Position numbers and translations under genes: made by a program
The notes under the pieces: generated by a model
Databases searched by the model: none
Told to the model about the DNA's origin: nothing
The model's input: only the letters and a program-made list of their open reading frames with translations
Assembly: GCA_016711485.1 (NCBI GenBank)
Contig: JADJSX010000024.1
Span: forward strand, 434,001 to 498,000
Length of the DNA: 64,000 nt
Origin: Leptospiraceae bacterium
Lineage (GTDB): Bacteria > Spirochaetota > Leptospiria > Leptospirales > Leptospiraceae
Reading direction: 5' to 3'
Shown here: positions 43,841-53,128 of the stretch, in pieces
How positions within the stretch are numbered: the first letter of the stretch is position 1
Layout: each line of letters begins with the position of its first letter

Positions 43841-46135
43841 TTAAAGTTCCAACTCATTCATTATCTTCTTATATATTTCAAAGTATTCAGAACTAGCAAA
43901 CTCTTTGATATAGGAGTCAGGCAAACTGCCTAACAATTCATCCATATACGATATTACTTTTTTCAATTCTTCTTTTTTTACAGTGCCAAACTGAAAGGAT
44001 TCTAATGTGTCTGAATAATCTTTAATATCAGAGGGAGTTGAATCTTCCAAGTCAAACTCTCCTAAATTTGAGAGCGCAGAATTTTCATCTATTACAAAAT
44101 CATCATCTCCAATAACCATTCCGGCATCAATTGGATTATCGTAACTAGCTTCTTCCTGCTCGATTTCTCCACTTTCTAGAAGGTTATTTAGTTCATCACC
44201 CGAAAGAGCAATTTCGTCTTCATCTGCAGAATCTTCTTCAAATAAATTAGAAGAAGAACCTTCTAAATCAAAGTCATCAGTTGTCTCGGGCAATTCAAAA
44301 TTATTCTCATCGAGAGACATTTCAGTATTATCTTCTTCATAGTCTCCTTCCGCAGTGATATTTCCAAGTTCATCAGGAGAGAGTGCAATTGATTCATCCT
44401 CATCTACACTGTCTTCGAAGAAAGAACTACCCATACTCTCTGATTCTTCTGTTTCGATTTCTCCACTCTCTAGAAGATTATTTAATTCATCTCCAGATAG
44501 GGCAATCTCAGTGTCCTCAATTCCATCCTCTTCAAATAAATTGGAAGTAGGATTCATATCCAATTCATCAGGAGTTTCAGACAAATCAAAATTATCCCCT
44601 TCGAGAGACATTTCGGAATTATCTTCATAATCTTGTTCTTCGGCAGTAATATTACCTAGTTCGTCAGGAGAAAGGGCTATCGATTCATCTTCTTCAGTGT
44701 TGTCTTCAAAGAATGAGCTTCCCATAGTCTCTGATTCTTCTGTTTCAATTTCTCCACTCTCTAGAAGATTATTTAATTCATCTCCAGATAGAGCAATCTC
44801 TGTGTCTTCAATTCCATCCTCTTCAAATAAATTGGAAGTAGGATTCATATCCAATTCATCAGGAGTTTCAGACAAATCAAAATTATCCCCTTCGAGAGAC
44901 ATTTCGGAATTATCTTCATAATCTTGTTCTTCGGCAGTAATATTACCTAGTTCGTCAGGAGAAAGGGCTATCGATTCATCTTCTTCTTCCGAATCAAAGA
45001 AGGACTTTGCATTTTCACTATCAATGTCTTCATCAAATTCTTCTTCAACTTCGATCTCGCCAGATTCTAAAATATTATTTAATTCATCTCCAGAAAGAGA
45101 AATATTTTCTTCTTCAAAAGTATCATCTCCTTCTAATGCATTTTCAGTGGAAACTCCATATTCATTCGATTCAATTCCTGAACTTAAATCTTCAGTTTCA
45201 ATTCCATCATCTTCAAGATATTCAGAATTTGTTATATTATTTAATTCATCAGGCGAAAGTGCGATAGGACCATCTTCTTCAGATTCGCTATCAAAAAATG
45301 ATTTTGCCTCTCCATCTAAAAAATCTTCATCTTCAGAATTATCTTCATTTCCACTTTCTAAAAGATTATTTAATTCATCACCTGAAAGAGCAATTTCTTC
45401 ATCTGTCTCAGACTCACCATATAAATCAGCTGGAGGTTCAGAAATAAAATCGTCAGTATCAAAATCATCCATTCCTGAATTTGTAATATTGTCTAATTCA
45501 TCAGAAGACAATGCGATAGGCCCATCTTCATCCGCTTCCTCATCAGACTCAGTATCAAAAAATGATTTACCTTCAAAATCACTTTCCTCTTCTTCTTCAT
45601 CTGGATTTAAAATTTGGTCTAATTCATCGCTTCCGAGAGTAATATTTTCATCTTCGGAAAAATCGGTATCGTATGTATCGTCTAACTCATCTGAAGAATA
45701 TGTATCTCTGGAAGAATCACTATAACTATCAGAGTATTCGTCATCTTCAGAACTAGAATTTTCATCATCAGTATATGAGGTTTTGTCTTTAAGTAAAATG
45801 TCATCCAGATCGTCTTCGGAGAATGGTTTGGTATCAAAATCGGAATAATCATCACTATTTGATTCATTGAAAGAACTTAAATTAAGAGGAATAGGATTCG
45901 ATGTAGTAGAACTTGAATCAGTAAAGTGAACTGTTTTAGAGGAATCATTCGATTGATCTCGGGGAGAATCATAATTAGCCTCATCAGCAATTATAGAAAT
46001 ATCTTCATTGTATATATCAAAATCTAGATATTCTTCTAAATTAGAAAGGCTGTCATCAAGGGATACGTTATCGATAGAACGATCAGTTTTTGATTCGTCA
46101 TTTACTAATCCAGATTGTTTACTCTCTTCCGCCAT
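43841..46135 (-). CDS. Highly acidic repeat protein with eleven DELNNLL-type motifs
   Basis: 764 residues, mostly Asp/Glu/Ser. A short motif recurs eleven times: TLGSDELDQILN, ALSSDELDNIT, ALSGDELNNLLESG, ALSPDELNNIT, SLSGDELNNILESG and variants, the ALSGDELNNLL and ALSPDELGNIT types alternating. Motif shape (LS-x-DE-[LI]-x-x-[LI]L) resembles the N-terminal CheY-binding peptide of FliM (LSQ-x-EIDALLNG). The tail, from about residue 705 (FGTVKKEELKKVISYMDELL) to the end, is non-repetitive and helical. Two tandem copies of a 97-residue unit are nearly identical. No enzymatic domain recognised. The gene is followed 2 bases later by the GAF/GGDEF-like gene. Confidence 0.75.
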   Translation of the reverse strand: MAEESKQSGLVNDESKTDRSIDNVSLDDSLSNLEEYLDFDIYNEDISIIADEANYDSPRDQSNDSSKTVHFTDSSSTTSNPIPLNLSSFNESNSDDYSDFDTKPFSEDDLDDILLKDKTSYTDDENSSSEDDEYSDSYSDSSRDTYSSDELDDTYDTDFSEDENITLGSDELDQILNPDEEEEESDFEGKSFFDTESDEEADEDGPIALSSDELDNITNSGMDDFDTDDFISEPPADLYGESETDEEIALSGDELNNLLESGNEDNSEDEDFLDGEAKSFFDSESEEDGPIALSPDELNNITNSEYLEDDGIETEDLSSGIESNEYGVSTENALEGDDTFEEENISLSGDELNNILESGEIEVEEEFDEDIDSENAKSFFDSEEEDESIALSPDELGNITAEEQDYEDNSEMSLEGDNFDLSETPDELDMNPTSNLFEEDGIEDTEIALSGDELNNLLESGEIETEESETMGSSFFEDNTEEDESIALSPDELGNITAEEQDYEDNSEMSLEGDNFDLSETPDELDMNPTSNLFEEDGIEDTEIALSGDELNNLLESGEIETEESESMGSSFFEDSVDEDESIALSPDELGNITAEGDYEEDNTEMSLDENNFELPETTDDFDLEGSSSNLFEEDSADEDEIALSGDELNNLLESGEIEQEEASYDNPIDAGMVIGDDDFVIDENSALSNLGEFDLEDSTPSDIKDYSDTLESFQFGTVKKEELKKVISYMDELLGSLPDSYIKEFASSEYFEIYKKIMNELEL
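44380..44961. repeat. Two tandem 291-bp units in the acidic repeat gene
   Basis: CCATCCTCTTCAAATAAATT occurs at 44523 and at 44814, 291 bases (97 codons) apart, and the flanking sequence matches nearly base for base across the whole unit. Unit boundaries are approximate. A recent duplication is implied; the array should vary between strains. Confidence 0.85.
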
Positions 46136-46145
46136 TTCCTATTCC

Positions 46146-46394
46146 TTACTCGATTCTGATAACCTGACCGTCTAATAATTCAGCATCTAAAATTATATTG
46201 GAATTGTCAATATTACTAGATAGGCCGCCCGCTTTTTCGAGCAAATCTTTTACCTGATCTCCATGGCTCATCTCATAGATACCTGGTTCCTTTACCTTTC
46301 CAGAAATTTTCACATGAATTTTAGAAGGAGAATAAATTTCTTTAAGCCAGCTTCTATTTTGCCTCAAATATATTCCAATAAGGATTAGAATCAA
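46146..46394 (-). CDS. SLBB-domain protein with N-terminal membrane segment
   Basis: 82 residues from a TTG at 46394. KIHVKISGKVKEPGIYEMSH then GDQVKDLLEKAGGLSSNIDN is a SLBB/ComEA-type ligand-binding domain. The true start is uncertain: the hydrophobic stretch extends upstream in frame (FPILLFALILILIGIYL), and a GTG at 46437 after AGGAA would join if one T of the T5 tract (46429-46433 region) were missing. It lies 11 bases before the acidic repeat gene, and may be co-transcribed with it. Function unknown. Confidence 0.72.
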   Translation of the reverse strand: MILILIGIYLRQNRSWLKEIYSPSKIHVKISGKVKEPGIYEMSHGDQVKDLLEKAGGLSSNIDNSNIILDAELLDGQVIRIE

Positions 46395-46481
46395 GGCAAA
46401 TAGTAGGATTGGAAACTTATTTTTAATAAAAATTCACCTATTCCTAAATTACATTTTCGGCTAGTAAAAGGATTCTATGGA

Positions 46482-46862
46482 TTAACTTTTATGAATTAAT
46501 ACTCTAACTTTAGCTTTTTTTATATCTAAATCTCTTGATTTAGAAGTAGATGCGATTGCTTTCTCTAATTCGGCTGCAGCACGGGTTGCATCTATTTTCT
46601 CTTTTACATCACCACCGTTTGTCAAGATTTTGATTTGATTTGCTTTTACTTCAGCAAAACCACCATCTACTACAATTTTGACAACTTTCCCTAGTTGTTT
46701 TATCTCAAGTATGCCTATATCTAACTCAGACACAATCGGGGAGTGATTCGCAAGAATTCCAAAATAGCCCATAGTTCCTGGAATATTTACGTATTCAGCT
46801 GATCCAGAGAAAATTTGTTTCTCTGGAGAAATCACTGTAACATTTAATATACTTTCAGTCAT
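46482..46862 (-). CDS. atpC: ATP synthase F1 epsilon subunit
   Basis: 126 residues. The N-terminal beta-sandwich (LNVTVISPEKQIFSGSAEYV, GTMGYFGILANHSPIVSELD) and C-terminal helices typical of epsilon are visible. It is part of the central stalk that couples c-ring rotation to catalysis. It ends the atp operon, beginning 4 bases after atpD. Confidence 0.95.
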   Translation of the reverse strand: MTESILNVTVISPEKQIFSGSAEYVNIPGTMGYFGILANHSPIVSELDIGILEIKQLGKVVKIVVDGGFAEVKANQIKILTNGGDVKEKIDATRAAAELEKAIASTSKSRDLDIKKAKVRVLIHKS

Positions 46863-46866
46863 AGAA

Positions 46867-48288
46867 CTATGCTCTTAGCTTTTTAGCCTTTTCAACAACT
46901 TCGTCAATAGATCCTACCATGTAAAATGCTTGCTCCGGTAGATCATCATATTTTCCACTAATAAGGTCTTTAAAAGAACGAACTGTATCAGCTAGTTTTA
47001 CATATTTTCCAGGAGATCCAGTAAATACTTCCGCCACAAAGAATGGTTGAGAAAGGAATTTCTCAATTTTACGAGCACGACCAACTAGGATTTTATCATC
47101 TTCCGATAACTCATCCATCCCTAAAATTGCGATAATATCTTGTAAGTCTTTATATCTTTGTAGAATTCTCTGAACTTCGCGGGCAACACTATAATGCTCT
47201 TCCCCTAATACTTCTGCATTTAATACGCGAGAAGTTGAATCTAATGGATCCACAGCAGGGTAAATACCTTTAGACGCAATATTACGAGAAAGAACCGTCG
47301 TAGCATCTAAGTGAGTAAATGCAGTCGCTGGAGCAGGGTCAGTTAAATCATCCGCAGGAACGTAAATCGCCTGAACAGAAGTAATAGAACCATTTTGTGT
47401 AGAAGTAATACGTTCTTGTAGTCCACCCATTTCAGTAGAGAGAGTAGGTTGGTAACCCACAGCCGAAGGCATACGACCAAGAAGCGCAGATACTTCAGAT
47501 CCCGCTTGAGAGAAACGGAAAATGTTATCTACGAATAATAGAATATCGGCATTCATTGAGTCACGGAAATGCTCAGCCATAGTCAATGCGGATAAAGCAA
47601 CACGTAAACGAGCTCCCGGAGGCTCATTCATCTGACCGTATACAAGAACAGTCTTGTCAATAACGCCAGACTCTTTCATTTCACGCCAGAGGTCATTTCC
47701 TTCTCTAGTTCTTTCTCCAACACCGGCAAACACTGAATATCCACCATGTTGTTTCGCAATGTTATTAATTAATTCTTGAATTAATACAGTTTTACCAACT
47801 CCGGCACCACCGAATAATCCCGTTTTACCCCCCTTAATGTAAGGAGCAAGTAAATCAATCACTTTGATTCCAGTTTCAAAAACTTCTGTTTTTGGTTTTA
47901 GGTCTTCATATTTTGGAGAGGGCATATGGATAGAACGTCTTTCATTTACTTGGATTGCAGGACCTTCGTCAATGGTTTCACCTAATACGTTAAAAATCCT
48001 TCCGAGAGTAACATCCCCAACAGGAACGCTAATGGAAGCTCCTGTATCTTTTACCGCTAACCCGCGAATCATTCCATCAGTAGACGAAAGCGCAATAGCT
48101 CTTACTGTATTATCTCCTAAATGCTGTTGAACTTCCGCAACAACTTTTTCAGAAACACCATTCTTAACTAAATCAATTTCTAATGCATTAAAGATTTCTG
48201 GCAATTGTCCATTCTCAAAAGTAATGTCGAGAACCGAACCAATGATTTGCTTAATTTTTCCAACGTTTACGCTGTTAACACTATTCAT
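46867..48288 (-). CDS. atpD: ATP synthase F1 beta subunit
   Basis: 473 residues, the usual length. Walker A is GLFGGAGVGKTVLIQELINN; the catalytic GERTREGNDLW and the Walker B region ADILLFVDNIFRFSQAGSEV are intact, as are LLGRMPSAVGYQPTLSTEM and the DELSEDD segment of the C-terminal domain. It is the catalytic subunit. 24 bases separate it from atpG, in the order atpA-atpG-atpD-atpC. Confidence 0.98.
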   Translation of the reverse strand: MNSVNSVNVGKIKQIIGSVLDITFENGQLPEIFNALEIDLVKNGVSEKVVAEVQQHLGDNTVRAIALSSTDGMIRGLAVKDTGASISVPVGDVTLGRIFNVLGETIDEGPAIQVNERRSIHMPSPKYEDLKPKTEVFETGIKVIDLLAPYIKGGKTGLFGGAGVGKTVLIQELINNIAKQHGGYSVFAGVGERTREGNDLWREMKESGVIDKTVLVYGQMNEPPGARLRVALSALTMAEHFRDSMNADILLFVDNIFRFSQAGSEVSALLGRMPSAVGYQPTLSTEMGGLQERITSTQNGSITSVQAIYVPADDLTDPAPATAFTHLDATTVLSRNIASKGIYPAVDPLDSTSRVLNAEVLGEEHYSVAREVQRILQRYKDLQDIIAILGMDELSEDDKILVGRARKIEKFLSQPFFVAEVFTGSPGKYVKLADTVRSFKDLISGKYDDLPEQAFYMVGSIDEVVEKAKKLRA

Positions 48289-48312
48289 ACTTTACTCCCT
48301 TAAATTATAACT

Positions 48313-49176
48313 CTATTTCAGTGAATCAGCACCTGCTACAATCTCAGAAATCTCTTGGGTAATCTTAGATTGACGCACGCGATTGTATCCACGAACTAAT
48401 ACTTTTATCATTTCTGTTGCCGCATCGGTAGCGGACTTCATAGCAATTCTTCTTGCAATTTGTTCTGAGCAAACAGCTTCCAAAATAATTTTGTACATCG
48501 CAGTTTTAATCACAAGTGGAAGAAGAGAATTTAAAATAATTTCTGGACTTGGCTCATAGATAACAGAATCATTTACTTCAGTCAAACCTGCTGGAGGCTC
48601 GATTGGTAACACTTTTGTAGTTTCTGCTCTTTGATCTGAAGAGGAATGATAAACAGTAGAAATTATTTCTAAACCGTCAATCTTCTTATCAGCAAATGCA
48701 TCCATGAACAAATTTGCAAAAGACTCTGCTTCCGCATAACCAGAGTTGTCATCAATATTAGTGAATGCTTGCACTACTGGTTCTTTTGTGAATTTAAAGA
48801 ATGAAATACCTTTTTTCCCAATAACATAGAGGTCGTAGGCAATTCCTTTTTTCTTTAAATCAGCTAAATAGGAACGAGTCATCCTAAGAATATTACTATT
48901 GTACCCACCGCATAATCCTCTATTAGCCGTAACTACTAATACGGCTATTTTTTTAGGACTTTCTTCTCTTCTAAGAAGGGGGCTTTCTACCTTATCCGTT
49001 AATGAAGCCAGAGAACCTACCAATTCTTTGATTTTATCAGAGAATGGTTTGGAAGCATTTACTCGATTACTCATTTTTTTAGATTTGGCAGTCGCTACCA
49101 TTTCCATAGTACGAGTAATCTTCTTAGTATTCGTTACGGATACGATTCTTTTTTTTATTTCTCTAGGTGAAGCCAA
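48313..49176 (-). CDS. atpG: ATP synthase F1 gamma subunit
   Basis: 287 residues. ASPREIKKRIVSVTNTKKIT begins the N-terminal helix and MKSATDAATEMIKVLVRGYN with the RQSKITQEISEIV end forms the C-terminal helix of the rotor stalk, both strongly conserved. The nucleotide-fold-like middle has VLVVTANRGLCGGYN. It lies 13 bases after atpA. Confidence 0.97.
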   Translation of the reverse strand: MASPREIKKRIVSVTNTKKITRTMEMVATAKSKKMSNRVNASKPFSDKIKELVGSLASLTDKVESPLLRREESPKKIAVLVVTANRGLCGGYNSNILRMTRSYLADLKKKGIAYDLYVIGKKGISFFKFTKEPVVQAFTNIDDNSGYAEAESFANLFMDAFADKKIDGLEIISTVYHSSSDQRAETTKVLPIEPPAGLTEVNDSVIYEPSPEIILNSLLPLVIKTAMYKIILEAVCSEQIARRIAMKSATDAATEMIKVLVRGYNRVRQSKITQEISEIVAGADSLK

Positions 49177-49189
49177 TTTTTAGAATCCT

Positions 49190-50698
49190 TTACTTTCTTA
49201 AGAAGTCTGCAACTACTTCTTTTACTCTCTCTGCTGCCACATTCTCATCTTTAATAACTTTTTCATCTCTGATTTCATTTAAAACTTCTGGATGATGAGT
49301 CTTAACATGATTCAATAAATAAGTTTCAAATTCTTTTACTTTACTAACAGGGATCGTATCCATTAAACCACGAGTTACCGCAAAAATAACTAGAACTTGG
49401 TCTTCTACTGGATATGGATTAGATTGTGGTTGTTTTAGAATTTCGACAATTCTATTTCCTCTATCTAACTGTGCTTGTGTAGCTGCATCTAATTCAGTTC
49501 CAAGAGAGGCAAATGCTTCTAATTCTCTAAATTGAGCTAAATCTAATTTTAGAGTTCCTGCAACTTTTTTCATCGCTTTAATTTGCGCCGCACTACCAAC
49601 CCGAGATACAGAAATACCAACGTCTACAGCAGGACGATTCCCTGATGCAAATAAGTTAGATTGTAAGTAAATTTGACCATCTGTAATCGAAATAACGTTA
49701 GTAGGAATATACGCAGATACTTCCCCTTCTTGCGTTTCGATAATCGGAAATGCAGTCAATGAACCACCACCGTATTTTTGATCTAACTTTGCAGCTCTTT
49801 CTAATAAACGAGAGTGTAAATAGAAAACGTCTCCAGGATATGCTTCACGACCCGGAGGACGACGAAGTAATAAACTCATTTGACGATAGGCGACAGCTTG
49901 CTTTGTTAAATCATCATAAACGATTAAACAAGCCTTACCTTCTTCATACATAAAGAATTCAGCCATTGAACAACCAGAATAAGGAGCGATAAATTGTAAA
50001 GGTGCTGGATCAGCCGCACTAGCATTTACAACAATCGTGTATGCCATTGCTCCTTTTTCTTGTAGCTTTTGAACGACACCCGCAACAGTGGATGCTTTTT
50101 GTCCAATCGCAACGTATACACAAATAACTCCAGAACCTTTCTGGTTAATAATTGTATCTGTAGCAATAGTAGTTTTTCCAGTTCCACGGTCTCCAATGAT
50201 TAACTCACGTTGACCACGACCAATTGGAATCATAGAATCAATTGCTTTTACGCCAGTTTGCAATGGCTCAGTTACCGGATAACGTTTAGAAATACCTGGA
50301 GCTAATACTTCAACAGGTCGAACTTTATCAGTGTGAATTGGACCCTTTCCGTCGATTGGCTCACCTAAAGGATTGACAACGCGACCAAGTAAAGCATCTC
50401 CAACAGGGACAGAAAAAATGGATCCTGTTCGTTTTACAGTAAATCCTTCCTCGATATTTTTGTATTCACCAAGAATAACTACCCCGACGGAATTTTCTTC
50501 CAAGTTAAATGCTTGCCCGCGAATTCCATTTTGGAACTCTAGAAGCTCGCCTGCCATAACATTTTTTAAGCCAAAGACTCTTGCAATACCGTCACCGATC
50601 TCGATAACAGTTCCGACTTCGTCAATTGCTAAATCCTGCTTATAGCTTTGTATTTCTTTTTTAATTAAGGAAGTAATTTCCTCAGTTTTAATTTTCAT
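49190..50698 (-). CDS. atpA: ATP synthase F1 alpha subunit
   Basis: About 502 residues. Walker A GDRGTGKTTIATDTIINQ, RVVNPLGEPIDGKGPI and the Walker B-region SMAEFFMYEEGKACLIVYDD are intact, with the conserved AYPGDVFYLHSRLLERAAK. The start ATG at 50698 overlaps the atpH stop by 11 bases; the upstream in-frame GTG is less likely. Alpha provides the non-catalytic nucleotide sites. Confidence 0.97.
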   Translation of the reverse strand: MKIKTEEITSLIKKEIQSYKQDLAIDEVGTVIEIGDGIARVFGLKNVMAGELLEFQNGIRGQAFNLEENSVGVVILGEYKNIEEGFTVKRTGSIFSVPVGDALLGRVVNPLGEPIDGKGPIHTDKVRPVEVLAPGISKRYPVTEPLQTGVKAIDSMIPIGRGQRELIIGDRGTGKTTIATDTIINQKGSGVICVYVAIGQKASTVAGVVQKLQEKGAMAYTIVVNASAADPAPLQFIAPYSGCSMAEFFMYEEGKACLIVYDDLTKQAVAYRQMSLLLRRPPGREAYPGDVFYLHSRLLERAAKLDQKYGGGSLTAFPIIETQEGEVSAYIPTNVISITDGQIYLQSNLFASGNRPAVDVGISVSRVGSAAQIKAMKKVAGTLKLDLAQFRELEAFASLGTELDAATQAQLDRGNRIVEILKQPQSNPYPVEDQVLVIFAVTRGLMDTIPVSKVKEFETYLLNHVKTHHPEVLNEIRDEKVIKDENVAAERVKEVVADFLRK

Positions 50699-51254
50699 AG
50701 TATGCCCCACCTAATTTGCTCTGGAGTAAATTTTTCTTAATAGTGACTAATTGGCTACGAATTGAGCCATCGATTAAATTATCATTAAATCTAACCACAA
50801 GTCCGCCGATTATTTCCGGCTTTATTAAATTTTCAATTATACATTCACCATTGTATTTTTGTGAAATAGTTGCTTTAATTTCTGAAATTTGCGAATCATT
50901 CAATTTGGTCGCAGATTCTACATACGTGCGAATCCGACCTTTTAAGATATCATTTCCTTTGGTAAACTGCCTTGCAATTTCTTTAATAAAGAAAATTCGA
51001 TCTTTTTTTAGAAGAAGAAAAAGTAGAGAATTAATCGTCTCAGAAACACTAGACTTGAAAGAATTCTCGACTACTTTGATCTTCTGATCTTTGGAAATTT
51101 TGGGAGATAATAAAAACTCCCAAACTTCCGAATCCTGAGTAAGTGACTCTGATACAGCAATTAACTCTTCTTCAATGAGTTCAGAGTTTTTCTTCTCGAT
51201 AGAAATCTCGAGAAGTGCTTTTGCGTAAACTTTTGCTACATGAATGTTATCCAT
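50688..51254 (-). CDS. atpH: ATP synthase F1 delta subunit
   Basis: 188 residues. HVAKVYAKALLEISIEKKNS opens the helical N-terminal domain, FLLLKKDRIFFIKEIARQF is conserved in the middle and PEIIGGLVVRFNDNLIDGSI with RSQLVTIKKNL closes the C-terminal domain. It links the peripheral stalk to F1. It starts 6 bases after atpF. Confidence 0.95.
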   Translation of the reverse strand: MDNIHVAKVYAKALLEISIEKKNSELIEEELIAVSESLTQDSEVWEFLLSPKISKDQKIKVVENSFKSSVSETINSLLFLLLKKDRIFFIKEIARQFTKGNDILKGRIRTYVESATKLNDSQISEIKATISQKYNGECIIENLIKPEIIGGLVVRFNDNLIDGSIRSQLVTIKKNLLQSKLGGAYYEN

Positions 51255-51260
51255 AATCGA

Positions 51261-51776
51261 TTACACTTTAACGCTCTTAAGCTTAGTTATCTCATCCTGA
51301 ACATATTTTGCATGTTCCTCAGGTTTTAGTTTAGTTTGCAAAATCTGACCCGCAATAGTAATCGATAAATCAACTATTTGCGTTTGGATTTCTTGGACTG
51401 CCTTTACTTTTGCTAATTCAATGTCTTTTAAGGATTGCTCTTTTAAAGACTTAATTTCATCTTGCGTGTCTTGCAATGTCTTAGCTTTCAGCCTTGTTGC
51501 ATCAGCATTAGCTTCGTTCACAATTGCAATTGCTTCATCTCTTGCCGCAGTTAGTTTCTCATTATAAGATGCTAATAATCCTTCTGCGTCTTTGCGGATT
51601 TTATCCGCCTTTTCAATATCGCCATGAATCTTCTCAGCTCTTTCGTCAAGAGCATGAATGATTGGACCCCAAGCAAATTTTTTAAGAATGAAAACTACAA
51701 TCAGAAAAGTAATTAGAGTCCAAATTAAAAGACCCGGATTTACATCAAGTAGTCCGCCTGCCGCTAGATAAATCAA
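51261..51776 (-). CDS. atpF: ATP synthase F0 b subunit
   Basis: 171 residues. One N-terminal membrane segment (LLIWTLITFLIVVFILKKFA) and a long Ala/Glu/Lys/Asp-rich amphipathic helix, the peripheral stalk. WGPIIHALDERAEKIHGDIE marks the post-membrane segment. The c-subunit gene is 16 bases upstream. Confidence 0.95.
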   Translation of the reverse strand: MIYLAAGGLLDVNPGLLIWTLITFLIVVFILKKFAWGPIIHALDERAEKIHGDIEKADKIRKDAEGLLASYNEKLTAARDEAIAIVNEANADATRLKAKTLQDTQDEIKSLKEQSLKDIELAKVKAVQEIQTQIVDLSITIAGQILQTKLKPEEHAKYVQDEITKLKSVKV

Positions 51777-51792
51777 ATTACGTGCCTCTTAG

Positions 51793-52080
51793 TTATTGTT
51801 TAGCAGGTTGCTCAACAACAGTTTTTGCTTTGATGGATTCTGGAAGACCTTTATTTAATGCATCAGCACCAAGGAAAGCGATAACTAAAGCAAATAACGC
51901 AGCACCTTCGATAAAAGCAGCAGAAATCAACATAGCTACTTGAATTTTTCCAGCAACTTCTGGTTGACGGCTCATACCTTCAACAGCTTGTCCACCAATA
52001 CGACCAATACCTAAACCTGCGCCTAAAATTGCAAGTCCAGCCCCAATTCCAATACCAATATATCCTAAACCAAAGTCCAT
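51793..52080 (-). CDS. atpE: ATP synthase F0 c subunit
   Basis: 95 residues, two helices joined by the conserved MSRQPEVAGKIQ loop. The ion-binding carboxylate is the Glu in LISAAFIEGAALFALVIAFL; no Ser or Thr follows and no Q-x-ES-type Na+ signature is seen, which favours proton use. N-terminal helix carries GxGxG repeats (GIGIGAGLAILGAGLGIGRI). A short C-terminal tail (SIKAKTVVEQPAKQ) extends beyond the membrane. Confidence 0.96.
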   Translation of the reverse strand: MDFGLGYIGIGIGAGLAILGAGLGIGRIGGQAVEGMSRQPEVAGKIQVAMLISAAFIEGAALFALVIAFLGADALNKGLPESIKAKTVVEQPAKQ

Positions 52081-52126
52081 ATAATCTCCTATTTTAATTC
52101 AACTTTCAATAAAATAAAAACAAATT

Positions 52127-53128
52127 CTAATGCCTATGCATTGATGACCCAACAAATAACGATGTTAAAAGCGTAAAAATAAACGCCTGTAGAAATGCTA
52201 CAAATATCTCCAATAGATAAATCGCAGTTGCACCCAAAATTGAAACTGGAGCAATCAGATACGATTGAAAACTAAATATGAATCCAAGTAATGCGAGTAT
52301 TACTACGTGACCTGCAGTCATATTCGCTAAAAGACGCACTGTAAGAGCAAATGCCTTTGCACAAGGTGATACAATAAATTCCAAAGGCCAAAGAAGAGGA
52401 TACAACACAAGCGGTACTCCATTTGGCACAGTATTAAATATAAACTTTATACCTTGATAAACAAAGCCTGTTGAATAGATAAGAAACAGAGTAATTCCCG
52501 CAAGTGTCACAGTTACAGATACATCCCCAGTAACAGTAATCCCACTCCAAATTTTTGGAAAGATTGAGTGATGCAAGTCTCCGCCACTAACTAGAGTAAT
52601 CACTTCTCCGACAGACGGAATTAAACCGAATAAATTACAAAACAGAATAAAGAAAAACAAAGAAAACATATAATGGTAATATCCATGGCCATGACCGTGC
52701 ATGTTAGGATCAATTACTTCCGAACGAAGGAAATCAAGTATAGATTCAATTACACCTGTAAATCTGGAGTGTACATTTAGAGGATTTTTCGCAATCATTC
52801 TAGCGGCCGGAATAAATGTGATAAGGAGGAAAAAGGAAACAATCCACATCATCATAACGCGCTTAGTGATATGCATATCAATCCCACCAACAAAATGATA
52901 CTTCTTGTTATTAGAATGATCTTCAAATATTCCTAAATTATCTTTATTAAAGGCAGATTCGCCTTCATAAACCTTAACTCCGCCAATATTAAAAGGAAAC
53001 TCTGCATGGTCGGAAAGGTGATGGCTAATGACTTCCGAGAGATTAAACTTCTCTGAGGAATGTTCATTCGCAAAAATGTTTGTACTGAGACTTAAAACTA
53101 GTAGTATAAAATAAATCTTTTTAATCAT
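52127..53128 (-). CDS. atpB: ATP synthase F0 a subunit
   Basis: 333 residues from the ATG at 53128, with a signal-peptide-like start (IKKIYFILLVLSLSTNIFA) followed by an extra His/Glu-rich periplasmic region before the channel helices; a longer frame from 53161 lacks a ribosome-binding site. The proton channel helix with the critical Arg is AKAFALTVRLLANMTAGHVV. NPLNVHSRFTGVIESILDFL precedes the pore. The cleavable-looking N-terminus is unusual for F0 a subunits outside some groups. Its start overlaps the stop of the upstream small membrane gene by 8 bases. Confidence 0.95.
   Translation of the reverse strand: MIKKIYFILLVLSLSTNIFANEHSSEKFNLSEVISHHLSDHAEFPFNIGGVKVYEGESAFNKDNLGIFEDHSNNKKYHFVGGIDMHITKRVMMMWIVSFFLLITFIPAARMIAKNPLNVHSRFTGVIESILDFLRSEVIDPNMHGHGHGYYHYMFSLFFFILFCNLFGLIPSVGEVITLVSGGDLHHSIFPKIWSGITVTGDVSVTVTLAGITLFLIYSTGFVYQGIKFIFNTVPNGVPLVLYPLLWPLEFIVSPCAKAFALTVRLLANMTAGHVVILALLGFIFSFQSYLIAPVSILGATAIYLLEIFVAFLQAFIFTLLTSLFVGSSMHRH

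Noticed and set aside
45024..45725. 233-codon forward ORF rich in Ser inside the acidic repeat gene
   Set aside because: Antisense shadow of the Asp/Glu/Ser-rich gene; Ser richness is caused by complementary codons.
51793..52080. Sodium-type ATP synthase c-ring
   Set aside because: The Glu is followed by Gly and no Na+-site Ser/Thr or Gln pattern is seen, so proton use is more likely.
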